From assembly GCA_964498125.1 (NCBI GenBank), contig CAZCGE010000090.1:1-58679 (forward strand): a stretch of DNA of 58,679 nt, written 5' to 3'. This document shows positions 24,971 to 32,441 of this stretch, piece by piece (within the stretch, counting starts at the first letter, position 1; the number at the start of each line of letters is the position of its first letter). The notes beneath the pieces are model-generated. The model did no database searches and was not told the origin of the DNA. It worked only from the letters and a program-made list of their open reading frames with translations. Origin of the DNA: CAMDBL01 sp964498125 (GTDB taxonomy: Bacteria > Pseudomonadota > Alphaproteobacteria > Rhizobiales > Hyphomicrobiaceae). Made by a program: the position numbers and the translations under genes.

Positions 24971-25236
24971 GGCAGGCCTTTACCCCCATTTAACACAGTT
25001 GAGGCAAAGTCGACTGGTGCTGCGGTCTGCATTGCCGCACTTGTTCCGCGTTGAGAAGGTCCCTGTGCAAAAGTTGTGCATCCCTAGGGGCTGAGGACTA
25101 CCAACCACGGCGTGGCATTTTCGCATCAAGTTGGAGGGAAACGATCGATGCAACACCCTCTGTCCTTGAACTAATTTGCTGGCGCCGGTACCCCAATAGA
25201 CGGCTAGAGCCGAAGTAACGCTTAGGAGAAAATACC

Positions 25237-25374
25237 ATGCAGGGTGTTAAGGGGCTGTTCGTTCTCACGGCTGTTCTGGCGGCATTTACTCTGGGCGCTT
25301 GCCGCCAAGAGGTTCCGCACAAGCCAATGAAGCTTGGCGCTGATGTGCCAGCCTCAGAGAGTGTTGCTCGCTGA
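25237..25374 (+). CDS. Mini-lipoprotein A (45 aa), paralogue of the next gene
   Basis: 45 residues: signal MQGVKGLFVLTAVLAAFT and a lipobox LGAC, then the mature peptide CRQEVPHKPMKLGADVPASE. Lipid attachment at Cys22 is predicted, leaving a mature lipoprotein of 24 residues. The next gene encodes a close paralogue. The ribosome site CTTAGGAG lies 8 bases before the ATG. It sits between tolB and pal, whose products are an outer-membrane complex, so an envelope role is likely. Function unknown. Its shortness may have hidden it from automatic gene finders. Confidence 0.75.
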   Translation: MQGVKGLFVLTAVLAAFTLGACRQEVPHKPMKLGADVPASESVAR

Positions 25375-25411
25375 GTACGGCGCTGCCGGCCAACTCAAAG
25401 GAGATACGGAA

Positions 25412-25540
25412 ATGAAAAGCGCACTTATCATTGCTTCGGTTGTTGCTGCAGTCGCCCTCGGCGCCTGCCGCAAGGAAGTTCCCCATTCGCCGATGAAGCT
25501 CGGCGCTGAAGTTCCCGCCGCGACCGAAGTCGCTCGCTAA
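25412..25540 (+). CDS. Mini-lipoprotein B (42 aa), paralogue of the previous gene
   Basis: 42 residues: MKSALIIASVVAAVALGAC is a lipoprotein signal with Cys19 as the lipid site, followed by RKEVPHSPMKLGAEVPAATE. The mature sequence matches mini-lipoprotein A at KLGA(D/E)VPA and EVPH(K/S)PMKLG, so the two arose by duplication. It lies 37 bp after gene A. A hairpin with a T-run follows at 25584, so A and B likely make one transcript of their own. Function unknown. Confidence 0.75.
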   Translation: MKSALIIASVVAAVALGACRKEVPHSPMKLGAEVPAATEVAR

Positions 25541-25583
25541 GAACCTCCGCGGGGGTCTGAGGGCGCAAGCCCGAGGATGCTAT

Positions 25584-25639
25584 TTGAAGGCCGTGCCCTC
25601 TCTGCCATTCGGCAGTGAAGGCGCGGCCTTCAAGCTTTT
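25584..25639 (+). terminator. Hairpin with T-run after the mini-lipoprotein pair
   Basis: Outer arms TTGAAGGCC (25584-25592) and GGCCTTCAA (25625-25633) with an inner CTGCC/GGCAG hairpin, followed by GCTTTTT. It has the form of an intrinsic terminator for the two lipoprotein genes. The stretch 25541-25890 otherwise contains only the pal leader region. Confidence 0.55.
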
Positions 25640-25890
25640 TGAGTGCAGGCCAATCCTCGCCCGGACCGATTCGGGTCCACTGGCGCTGCGGTTGCCGTCC
25701 GCCCCGGTCACTCGAAGCTGTGGGCGACCGGGTCTTGGCACTTGTTTTCCAGGCGCCGGTGCTGTTTGTCGATTTGGACCGGCTTGGCCATATTTTTGTA
25801 CGAGCGCTGCGCTAAGCCCCATCGACATGCGTTATTTGCTGCCCATTCGCCCTTCCGGGGCGGATTGATCCGTGACGAAAGGGTTTACTT

Positions 25891-26430
25891 ATGCTGGCCT
25901 CCCGTTGGCTCTCTGGTACTGCGCGCGTGCTTGCGGCGTTTCTGGTCGTTGCCGCCCTGTCGGCGTGCGCCAAGGAGATGGACGCCGATAGCGCACAATT
26001 GGGCCCTGGCGGCAAAGGCGGGCCTGCCACGCCGGGATCGCAGCGGGATTTTGCCGTCAACGTCGGCGACATCGTCTATTTCACGACCGACAACACGGAT
26101 TTGACGCCCGAGGCGCAGCAGACTCTGCAAGCGCAGGCCAAGTGGCTCAACCAGTATCAGCAGTACACCATCACGGTGGAAGGTCATGCCGACGAGCGCG
26201 GCACGCGCGAATACAATATCGCGCTGGGCGCCAAGCGGGCCACCGCGACTCGCGATTTCCTGGCACGCACCGGCGTGAACGCCAGCCGCATCCGTACCAT
26301 CTCCTACGGCAAGGAGCGGCCGGTGGCGGTCTGCAACGACATTTCCTGCTGGTCGCAGAACCGGCGGGCGCAGACGGTGCTCAACAGCCGCACGGCCGCT
26401 GCCGGCGCCCCTGGCCCCTCGCCGCGCTGA
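25891..26430 (+). CDS. pal: Peptidoglycan-associated lipoprotein Pal
   Basis: 179 residues. Lipoprotein signal with lipobox LSAC (Cys26), a Gly/Pro-rich linker (GPGGKGGPATPGS), and the OmpA-like C-terminal domain: VYFTTDNTDLTPEAQQTL, then VEGHADERGTREYNIALGAKRA, which are the peptidoglycan-binding motifs. Pal anchors the outer membrane to peptidoglycan and is bound by TolB. It ends the tol-pal cluster; the cpoB/ybgF gene that commonly follows is not found, and the next gene is a ParA-like ATPase. Confidence 0.95.
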   Translation: MLASRWLSGTARVLAAFLVVAALSACAKEMDADSAQLGPGGKGGPATPGSQRDFAVNVGDIVYFTTDNTDLTPEAQQTLQAQAKWLNQYQQYTITVEGHADERGTREYNIALGAKRATATRDFLARTGVNASRIRTISYGKERPVAVCNDISCWSQNRRAQTVLNSRTAAAGAPGPSPR

Positions 26431-26741
26431 CGCCACACGCCCGACTGTTCGCGCCGTGATCTCAGGTCTCGCGCAGGCCTGACTGTTGCCGGCCATTACG
26501 TCCACGATGGCGGCAGCGCGGGGCAGCTCCTCGGCTCGGCTCGGCGCGCAACGGCGCATCGGATTTCGTCCGGATCATTGAACGTGGGATGTCGTGTCGC
26601 CAGGCGTTGCGCGACGCCCGGTTGGGCACGTGCCGCCTGCGGCGGCCGGCACCGTGGAACGCAAATGCTGACAGGATGGCAGCGTTGTCGCGCGCAACGG
26701 CTGGCTTGCATGCGTGGCGTGCATCCGTTAACACTCCCTAC
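26431..26741. other. Intergenic stretch between pal and the ParA operon
   Basis: About 310 bases with no convincing gene on either strand. It ends at the palindrome cluster at 26742-26782. No clear pal terminator was seen. Confidence 0.5.
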
Positions 26742-26782
26742 CAAGCAGCTAGCTGCTTGCTGCTAGCAACTGTCTGCTAGCA
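26742..26782. promoter_or_regulatory. Palindrome cluster upstream of the ParA operon
   Basis: A perfect 18-bp palindrome CAAGCAGCTAGCTGCTTG (26742-26759) is followed at once by two copies of the 8-bp palindrome TGCTAGCA (26761-26768 and 26775-26782, 14 bp apart). All share GCTAGC. The cluster ends 21 bp before the ParA start codon. It looks like a binding site for the ribbon-helix-helix protein of the operon, or a parS-like centromere. Confidence 0.55.
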
Positions 26783-26803
26783 CTGTCGAGTGGAGCGCGT
26801 GCG

Positions 26804-27463
26804 ATGCGGACCTGGTGCGTCGTCAGCCAGAAGGGCGGCAGCGGCAAGACCACGCTGCTGCTGCACATTGCGATACTTGCCATGGCCAAGGGCCAGGCGG
26901 TCTCGGTCATCGACCTCGATCCGCAGCGCTCGGCCGAGCAGTGGGCGGAATTGCGCGAACGGATTATCGGAGCCGACGAGCCGACGATTGTGCACGGCAC
27001 GCCGGCACGGCTCGACGGCATGCTCGAGGCCGCGCGCGAAACGCGAACCGATCTGGTCCTGATCGATACGCCGCCGGCGGTCGACAAGAGCATGATCTTT
27101 GCAGCCGCCGCCGCCGACGTCGTGATCGTGCCGACACGCTCGGGTGTCCTCGACCGCTTCGCGCTGCTGGAGACGCTCGACTATCTCAAGCGCATTGGCG
27201 CGCTCGCCAAGACCGTTGTGGTGTTCAATGCGGCGGGTACCGACAAAGTCGCACGCAGCGAAGTCGAGCGCGTCGCCATCAAGGGCTTTGGCGCGACGGT
27301 GCTGGCCAGTGAATTGCAGGACCAAGGCGATCTGGTTACTTCGCTCGCCAAGGGGCAGGGCGTGACGGAGAGTGCGCCCAAGCGCAAGTCGGCCAAGGCC
27401 GTGCAGGAACTCTATCGCCATCTCTGCGACTTCGACCGCAAAATCGCCAAAGCCAGACGATAG
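26804..27463 (+). CDS. ParA-family ATPase (deviant Walker A)
   Basis: 219 residues, a compact ParA/MipZ-like ATPase. The deviant Walker A motif SQKGGSGKTT is at residues 8-17 (signature Lys in KGG), a switch segment DLDPQRSAEQW at 36-46, and Walker B VLIDTPPAVDKS near 85-96. The 219-residue length without an N-terminal DNA-binding domain matches small plasmid (type Ib) ParA proteins and orphan chromosomal members. It positions DNA or protein cargo by ATP-driven dimerisation. It begins a three-gene set with an RHH protein (8 bp downstream) and a TIR protein. The start ATG at 26804 has GTGGAGCG before it. Confidence 0.88.
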   Translation: MRTWCVVSQKGGSGKTTLLLHIAILAMAKGQAVSVIDLDPQRSAEQWAELRERIIGADEPTIVHGTPARLDGMLEAARETRTDLVLIDTPPAVDKSMIFAAAAADVVIVPTRSGVLDRFALLETLDYLKRIGALAKTVVVFNAAGTDKVARSEVERVAIKGFGATVLASELQDQGDLVTSLAKGQGVTESAPKRKSAKAVQELYRHLCDFDRKIAKARR

Positions 27464-27471
27464 GTTTCGCC

Positions 27472-27771
27472 ATGACCAGAAAAGCCAAGAAGCCGAAAAC
27501 GATGGGCAAGCCAGCCGCGGCGCAGCGCAAGGCGGCGCTGCGGGCGCGCTCTGGCGTCGAGCCGCGTCGCACCGAGCCGGCCCAGCCGCCAACGGCCTAT
27601 CCGATCGGCCGCGGGCGCAAGGCGCAAAAAGGCATCTCCATCTACATGCATCCGCTGGCCAAGGATGTGCTCGACAGCATCGCGCGCGCGCAAGGCCGGA
27701 CCGTCCAGGACCTGGGATTGGAGGCGCTCAATCTGCTGTTCCGCCACTATGGCGAGAAGCCGATCGCGTGA
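27472..27771 (+). CDS. Ribbon-helix-helix-like partner of the ParA ATPase
   Basis: 99 residues. The N-terminal 50 residues are highly basic and flexible (TRKAKKPKTMGKPAAAQRK). The C-terminal half, KGISIYMHPLAKDVLDSIAR followed by TVQDLGLEALNLLFRHYG, fits the ribbon-helix-helix fold used by ParG, omega and antitoxins. The arrangement of a basic arm plus RHH is that of ParG-type centromere-binding proteins, which also stimulate the ParA ATPase. It starts 8 bp after ParA. It likely binds the palindromes at 26742-26782. The family call is by pattern only. Confidence 0.65.
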   Translation: MTRKAKKPKTMGKPAAAQRKAALRARSGVEPRRTEPAQPPTAYPIGRGRKAQKGISIYMHPLAKDVLDSIARAQGRTVQDLGLEALNLLFRHYGEKPIA

Positions 27772-27803
27772 CAGCGGGCTGACGGCGACGTAGCGAGGCG
27801 AGT

Positions 27804-28358
27804 GTGACGGTAAAGCGTAATCCAGGCGTGAGATCGACCGCCAACGGCGCCAGCGTCCGGCGTGCAGCGCTGCGGGCGGCGGCATTGAACGCGAGCCGGG
27901 ACCAGGCCCGGGTCAGCCATCCGATGCGTCGCGCGGCGGCCGGGATCGCATCGGATGGGGAGAGAACGTCGCGACAGATTTTCGTATCCTATTCCCACCA
28001 GGACCTGCCGCGTGTCAGCGCATTCATCGAGCAGCTGCGTCGGCAAGGTGGCGAAGTCACGTGGGACAAGGATTTCATTGCCGGCGTCGATTTCGAGCGC
28101 GCCATCCGCGCGGCGATCGACGCGGCTTGCTGCGTCATCGTCGTGTGGTCGGCGAGCGCGGCGCAATCACCCTATGTCTGTGACGAGGCCCGCCACGCCA
28201 TCAGGGGCGGGAAGCTGATCGCCACGCATCTGGCCGGGTTCGATCTGGCCGACCTGCCGATCGGTTTCGGCGGCGTGCATGCCGTGCCGATCGACAATGA
28301 CAAGATCATTGCCAGGTCGCTGTCGGAGCACGGGGTCGCACTCAGCGGAGGTGTCTGA
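27804..28358 (+). CDS. TIR-domain protein
   Basis: 184 residues from GTG at 27804 (ATG at 27924 would give a shorter form). A basic, Ala/Arg-rich N-terminal 55 residues precede a TIR domain: beta A is RQIFVSYSHQDLPRV (residues 57-71), then an FIEQLRRQGGEVTWDKD segment, VIVVWSASAAQSPYV and CDEARHAI. Glu128 in CDEARHA is at the position of the catalytic Glu of NAD-cleaving TIR domains, so enzymatic activity is possible. It follows the RHH gene by 32 bp and is closed by a strong terminator. TIR effectors in bacteria mediate anti-phage death; that role here is inference. Confidence 0.82.
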   Translation: MTVKRNPGVRSTANGASVRRAALRAAALNASRDQARVSHPMRRAAAGIASDGERTSRQIFVSYSHQDLPRVSAFIEQLRRQGGEVTWDKDFIAGVDFERAIRAAIDAACCVIVVWSASAAQSPYVCDEARHAIRGGKLIATHLAGFDLADLPIGFGGVHAVPIDNDKIIARSLSEHGVALSGGV

Positions 28359-28374
28359 CAGGATGTCAGACACC
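28350..28374. terminator. Bidirectional hairpin between the TIR and cupin genes
   Basis: GGTGTCTGACA, loop GGA, TGTCAGACACC: a perfect 11-bp stem covering the TIR stop codon and the space before the convergent cupin stop. No long T-run follows on either strand, but the symmetric stem could end both transcripts. Confidence 0.6.
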
Positions 28375-28385
28375 ATATCACAGGC

Positions 28386-29111
28386 CTACGCCCTGATCGT
28401 CGTAAACGCCGCCGGGATGTGGAACTCGAGGAAGCTGGCGCCGGTGTGACCTGGCGCCGTTTGCAGACCATGCTTGTCGTCGGTGATGAAGTAGGCGGCC
28501 TGGCCGGGACCGACCACCACCTGCTCGCCGTTGACCGTGAATCGACAGGCGCCGTCGAGCATGACGAACATGCTTTCCGCGTTGGGATGATGATGCAGGC
28601 CCGTGAACGTCTCGCTGTCATAGACCACGATCATGGCATGGCCGCGCTCGGTGTGGGCGCCATGCTGGTGGCCGGCGAAATAGATCCGCTGCTTGTGCTG
28701 GTCGGCGATCGGTACCACCGGCTCCTTGCCGCGCTCGGCGACCGCCAGGGCCGCCGTGAAGCCCGGCAATTGCCGTGTGCCGTCCGCGAGTGGCGTCACG
28801 ACGTGGACCAGCTCGACGACCTCGCCCACCGCCGCCGAGACCGTGAAACCGACGCCCTCGCCGATGGTGGCGAAGGTCTGCGCCGGCATTTCACGGCGGT
28901 ACTGGCCAGCAACGATGGCGCCACGGCCTTTCAGCGAGAAGAGGTAGACGTCGCTGCCAGCCGGCGCCGCGGCGCGCCACGTCTTGCCGGCGGCGACACG
29001 CACGTATTGCGAGGCAAACTCGCGGGTGTCGCCCGCCGTGATGGGCCCCCGCCAGACCCCATCGCCATCCGGATCGAGCGCCAGCCGGCTGAAATCCACC
29101 ACACGTCCCAT
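28386..29111 (-). CDS. Bicupin-type protein
   Basis: 241 residues. The second half has a classical cupin core: TGLHHHPNAESMFVMLDG with the metal-binding HxH...E pattern and the second motif GPGQAAYFITDDKHGLQ. The first half (SQYVRVAAGKTWRAAAPAGSD) is a cupin-like barrel lacking the His motif. The family acts on small acids or sugars as dioxygenase, isomerase or sensor; no substrate is known. The start is ATG at 29111; an open frame continues upstream without homology. It is divergent from the TRAP operon, with which it shares a 158-bp control region. Confidence 0.75.
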   Translation of the reverse strand: MGRVVDFSRLALDPDGDGVWRGPITAGDTREFASQYVRVAAGKTWRAAAPAGSDVYLFSLKGRGAIVAGQYRREMPAQTFATIGEGVGFTVSAAVGEVVELVHVVTPLADGTRQLPGFTAALAVAERGKEPVVPIADQHKQRIYFAGHQHGAHTERGHAMIVVYDSETFTGLHHHPNAESMFVMLDGACRFTVNGEQVVVGPGQAAYFITDDKHGLQTAPGHTGASFLEFHIPAAFTTIRA

Positions 29112-29269
29112 CGTCGCCTCCCGCCATCCCCACCGATTACGCAATGCTCCCCTGATCTCCGAGCTTCTTCCAAGTTGGCCCCCAGGTCTATAGAGTACCG
29201 TCCGAGTGTGGCGCGGCGCCTGCCGCGACCGATGCTCGGCAAGAACGAAAATCGCCCTGGGAGGCACGC

Positions 29270-30346
29270 ATGAGGACGTTCAAGAGGCTGGCAACGGCAA
29301 CGCTCGCGCTGGGCGCGGCCCTGGTCGTCGGCGCCGCGTCAGTGATGGCCGAGAAATTCACTTTCAAGATCGCGTCGGGGCATCCGACCAGCTGGCACTT
29401 CATCCAGTACACCAAGGACTACTTCGTCCCCGAGGTGAAGAAGCGGGCCAAGGAGAAGGGCCACGAGGTCGAGTTCATCGAGGGCTGGGCCGGCGCCATG
29501 GTCAAGGCCACCGAGGTGCTCGAGGGCCTGGAATCCGGCATCATCGACTTCGGCATCTACTGCGTCTGCCACGAGGGGCAGAAGCTGATCCTGCACAACT
29601 TCATGATGTACATGCCGTTCGGCCCCGCCGATCCGACAGTCTCGGTCAAGGCGACGCGCAAGGTCTACGATACGATTCCCGAGATCAACGACATCTTCGA
29701 GAAGAGCCACAAGCAGAAGGTGCTCGGGCTGATCCCGTTCGATCCCTACAATCTGCTGTCCAAGAACCCGATCAAGGGTGCAGGCGATATCAAGGGCCGC
29801 AAGACGGGCGGCGCCGGCCCGAACCTGTTCTGGGTCGAGCAGGCGGGCGCGCTGCCGGTGTCGGTGACGGGACCTGAGGTCTACACCTCGTTCCAGAGCG
29901 GCCTGATCGATAGCCTCGTCGCCTTCGTCTACCTGCAGGACTCGCTCAAGCTGTTCGAGATCGCTCCGCATGTGACGATCATCGAGTTCGGCGCCATGAC
30001 GATCACGCCGCTCAACGTCAGCCTTGCCCGGTTCAATGCCCTGCCCAAGGACATGCAGGAGATCATCGTCGCCGTCGGCAAGGATCTCGAGGCGCGCGGC
30101 GGCACGCAGACCAAGCAGATGTATGAAAGCTCGTTGAAGCTCGTGGCCGAGAAGGGCGCCAAGATCAACGTGCTCGGCGCCGAGGAGCGGGCCGCCTGGG
30201 CCAGGCTGCTCGCCGATCACCCGGCCAAGCTCGCCACCGAGATGGAGGCGAAATCAAAGCAGCCAATCAAGAAGACCATGAACGCCTACCTGGCGGCGAC
30301 CGAGGAGCTCGGCCACAAGTGGCCGACGCGGTACAAGCTGGACTAG
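29270..30346 (+). CDS. TRAP transporter substrate-binding protein (DctP type)
   Basis: 358 residues. Signal peptide to about residue 27 (ASVMA), then the DctP fold: FKIASGHPTSWHFIQY, EFIEGWAGAMVKATEVLEGLESG, and VYTSFQSGLIDS, all typical. It captures a substrate in the periplasm and delivers it to the DctQ/DctM permease, encoded next. The conserved KIRVPG segment, whose Arg binds the substrate carboxylate in most members, reads KTGGAG here, so the ligand or its binding mode may differ. It is preceded by a GGGAGG ribosome site. Followed by a stem-loop at 30373. Confidence 0.9.
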   Translation: MRTFKRLATATLALGAALVVGAASVMAEKFTFKIASGHPTSWHFIQYTKDYFVPEVKKRAKEKGHEVEFIEGWAGAMVKATEVLEGLESGIIDFGIYCVCHEGQKLILHNFMMYMPFGPADPTVSVKATRKVYDTIPEINDIFEKSHKQKVLGLIPFDPYNLLSKNPIKGAGDIKGRKTGGAGPNLFWVEQAGALPVSVTGPEVYTSFQSGLIDSLVAFVYLQDSLKLFEIAPHVTIIEFGAMTITPLNVSLARFNALPKDMQEIIVAVGKDLEARGGTQTKQMYESSLKLVAEKGAKINVLGAEERAAWARLLADHPAKLATEMEAKSKQPIKKTMNAYLAATEELGHKWPTRYKLD

Positions 30347-30372
30347 TCGCTGCCTCGGCGATCCAAGGTAAT

Positions 30373-30403
30373 CCCGGCGGGCTTATCGATCAGGCCTGCC
30401 GGG
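30373..30403 (+). other. Intercistronic stem-loop between binding-protein and permease genes
   Basis: CCCGGCGGGC (30373-30382) pairs with GCCTGCCGGG (30394-30403) with one G-T wobble and an 11-base loop. Such structures between transporter binding-protein and permease genes commonly reduce read-through or protect the upstream mRNA. Confidence 0.5.
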
Positions 30404-30510
30404 ACCCGTCTCACCGCATTTTCGACAGCGCCGCCAACCAATCGATATCCGCCATCTTTGTTTGGGATCGGAGCGGCTCGGTTGCAGTGCGGCACGCCAC
30501 GGGGGCCACC

Positions 30511-31029
30511 ATGGACAAGCTCACTCAGGGTCTCGAACAGCTCGCCAAGGCGACGATGATCTTTGCCGCCTTCTGCGCGTTCGGATTGGCCTTCCTGATC
30601 CTGATCGACGTCAGCGCGCGATTGTTCCGCATCAGCTTCTACGGTGTCGCCGAGTACGTGCGGAACATGATCATCGTCATCGTCTTCCTGCAGCTGCCCT
30701 ACGCCATCCGCATCGCCAGCATGCTGCGGGTCGACATCTTCGTCAACGCGCTGCCGAAGTCGCTCAGCACACCGCTATATGTGCTCGGCAACCTGCTCGG
30801 CGTGCTGTTCTTTGCCGGTATCACGGCCGGCGCCCTGCCGCCGGCGATCGACGCCTGGGTCAATAACCGTGTCGAGGGCGAGGGCGTGGTCGACGTCGCC
30901 GCCTGGCCGGCGCGCTTCGCCGTCGTCTACGGCTGCGGCTTTGCCGCGCTGCTGTATTTCCTGCGCATCATCGATACGCTGCTCGGCCGCGAGGCGGCGA
31001 AGCCCGCGGAGGAGCTTTCGCAGTTCTGA
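30511..31029 (+). CDS. TRAP transporter small permease (DctQ type)
   Basis: 172 residues with four membrane segments: MIFAAFCAFGLAFLILIDV, YVRNMIIVIVFLQLPYAI, PLYVLGNLLGVLFFAGITA and RFAVVYGCGFAALLYFLRI. It is the small four-helix subunit that pairs with DctM. The start ATG at 30511 gives the family N-terminus MDKLTQGLEQL; an upstream frame is rejected. It lies 164 bp after the binding-protein stop and 51 bp before dctM. Confidence 0.9.
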   Translation: MDKLTQGLEQLAKATMIFAAFCAFGLAFLILIDVSARLFRISFYGVAEYVRNMIIVIVFLQLPYAIRIASMLRVDIFVNALPKSLSTPLYVLGNLLGVLFFAGITAGALPPAIDAWVNNRVEGEGVVDVAAWPARFAVVYGCGFAALLYFLRIIDTLLGREAAKPAEELSQF

Positions 31030-31080
31030 GATCGACGACGGGCAACACACAAAAAGTGCACGGATCCGAGGGAACGAACG

Positions 31081-32439
31081 ATGGGCGCGACGACTTATCT
31101 CTTGCTGGTCCTGCTGCTGCTGCTGGTGTTCGCCGGCGTCGAGATCGCTGTCTGCCTCGGCATCATCGGCTTCCTGGCGCTGTACCTCTCGACCGGTGAC
31201 ATCGGCATGACGATGAACTTCATGTCGAGCACCGCCTACGAGGCGTTGCGCGACTACGTCTTCGCCGTCATTCCGCTGTTCCTGCTGATGGGCGAGTTCA
31301 TCGCCAGGTCCGGCATCGCCTCGGACCTGTTCTGGGCGATCGACCAGCGCCTGCGGCGGCTGCCCGGGCGCCTCGCCTACGCGACGATCTCGGGCAACGT
31401 GCTGTTCGGCTTCGTCACCGGCACTTCCGTCGCCTCGGCCACCACATTCACCAGCATCGCCTATCCGCAGATGAAGCGGTTCGGCTACCACCGCCCGTTC
31501 TCGCTCGGCATCATCGCCGGCAGCTCGTGCCTGGGCATGCTGATCCCGCCGAGCATCCTGATGGTGGTCTGGGGCATCCTCACCGAGCAGTCGATCGGGC
31601 AGCTGTTCCTGGCCGGCGTGTTCCCTGGATTAATCCTCGCCAGCATGATGGCGCTGCACGTCTTCGCCGTTTATTATATCGCACCGGAATGGCTGGGCGA
31701 GGGACAGAAGGCCAGGGAGCGGGAGGCCGCCCAGGCAGCCGGCGACGCCATGGGCAGCGCCATTCTCGGCGGCCGCGAGGCACCGGGGCCGGGCCAGCTC
31801 GCGTTCAGCGTCATCGGCTTCGTCGCCATCATCATGGGCGCGCTCGGCGGCATCTGGCTGGGCTTCTTCACGCCGACCGAAGGCGCCGGCATGGGCGCCC
31901 TGATCGCCCTCGTCATCAGCCTGATCAAGGGCATGCGCTGGGAGGGGATCAGGGACTCGGTGCTGGCGACGGCACGCACCGCGACGCCGCTGATGGTCAT
32001 CGTCTTCTGCGCGCAGCTCTACTCGCGCACCCTGTCGATGAGCGGCATCGGCAATACCCTGCAGATCGGCATGCTGGATTCCGGCCTGCCAGGGTGGGGC
32101 ATCGTCCTGTTCATGATGCTCATCTGGTTCATACTCGGCTGCCTGATCGACTCCATCTCGATCATGCTGCTGACGGTGCCGATCTTCGCGCCCGTCGCCG
32201 CCAAGCTCGGCATCGATCCCCTGGTGTTCGCCATGATCGGCATCCTGGTGATTGAGGCCGGCCTGCTGACGCCGCCGTTCGGCATCCTGGTCTATGCGGT
32301 CAAGGCGGTGATCGGTAGCGAGCCCGTGACGATGAGCGAGATTTTCAAGCACTCGACGCCATTCTGGGCCTACCTGCTGCTGATCAACGTATTCCTGTTC
32401 CTCGTGCCCGGCATCGCGACATTCCTGCCGAGGTTGTAA
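31081..32439 (+). CDS. TRAP transporter large permease (DctM type)
   Basis: 452 residues with about twelve membrane segments. The N-terminal MGATTYLLLVLLLLLVFAG and AVIPLFLLMGEFIARSGIA, and the SSCLGMLIPPSILMVVWG loop, are the DctM/SiaM permease family, as is the C-terminal GLLTPPFGILVYAVKAVIG. It couples sodium entry to import of the substrate brought by the binding protein. The stop is 2 bp before the next gene, so the isomerase-like enzyme is in the same transcript. Confidence 0.93.
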   Translation: MGATTYLLLVLLLLLVFAGVEIAVCLGIIGFLALYLSTGDIGMTMNFMSSTAYEALRDYVFAVIPLFLLMGEFIARSGIASDLFWAIDQRLRRLPGRLAYATISGNVLFGFVTGTSVASATTFTSIAYPQMKRFGYHRPFSLGIIAGSSCLGMLIPPSILMVVWGILTEQSIGQLFLAGVFPGLILASMMALHVFAVYYIAPEWLGEGQKAREREAAQAAGDAMGSAILGGREAPGPGQLAFSVIGFVAIIMGALGGIWLGFFTPTEGAGMGALIALVISLIKGMRWEGIRDSVLATARTATPLMVIVFCAQLYSRTLSMSGIGNTLQIGMLDSGLPGWGIVLFMMLIWFILGCLIDSISIMLLTVPIFAPVAAKLGIDPLVFAMIGILVIEAGLLTPPFGILVYAVKAVIGSEPVTMSEIFKHSTPFWAYLLLINVFLFLVPGIATFLPRL

Positions 32440-32441
32440 CC

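Noticed and set aside
25584..25868. Frame of about 94 codons between the mini-lipoproteins and pal
   Set aside because: Starts within a hairpin, no ribosome site or signal; sequence better explained as terminator and leader.
26462..26734. Frames on either strand between pal and the ParA operon
   Set aside because: No motif and no ribosome site; region treated as non-coding.
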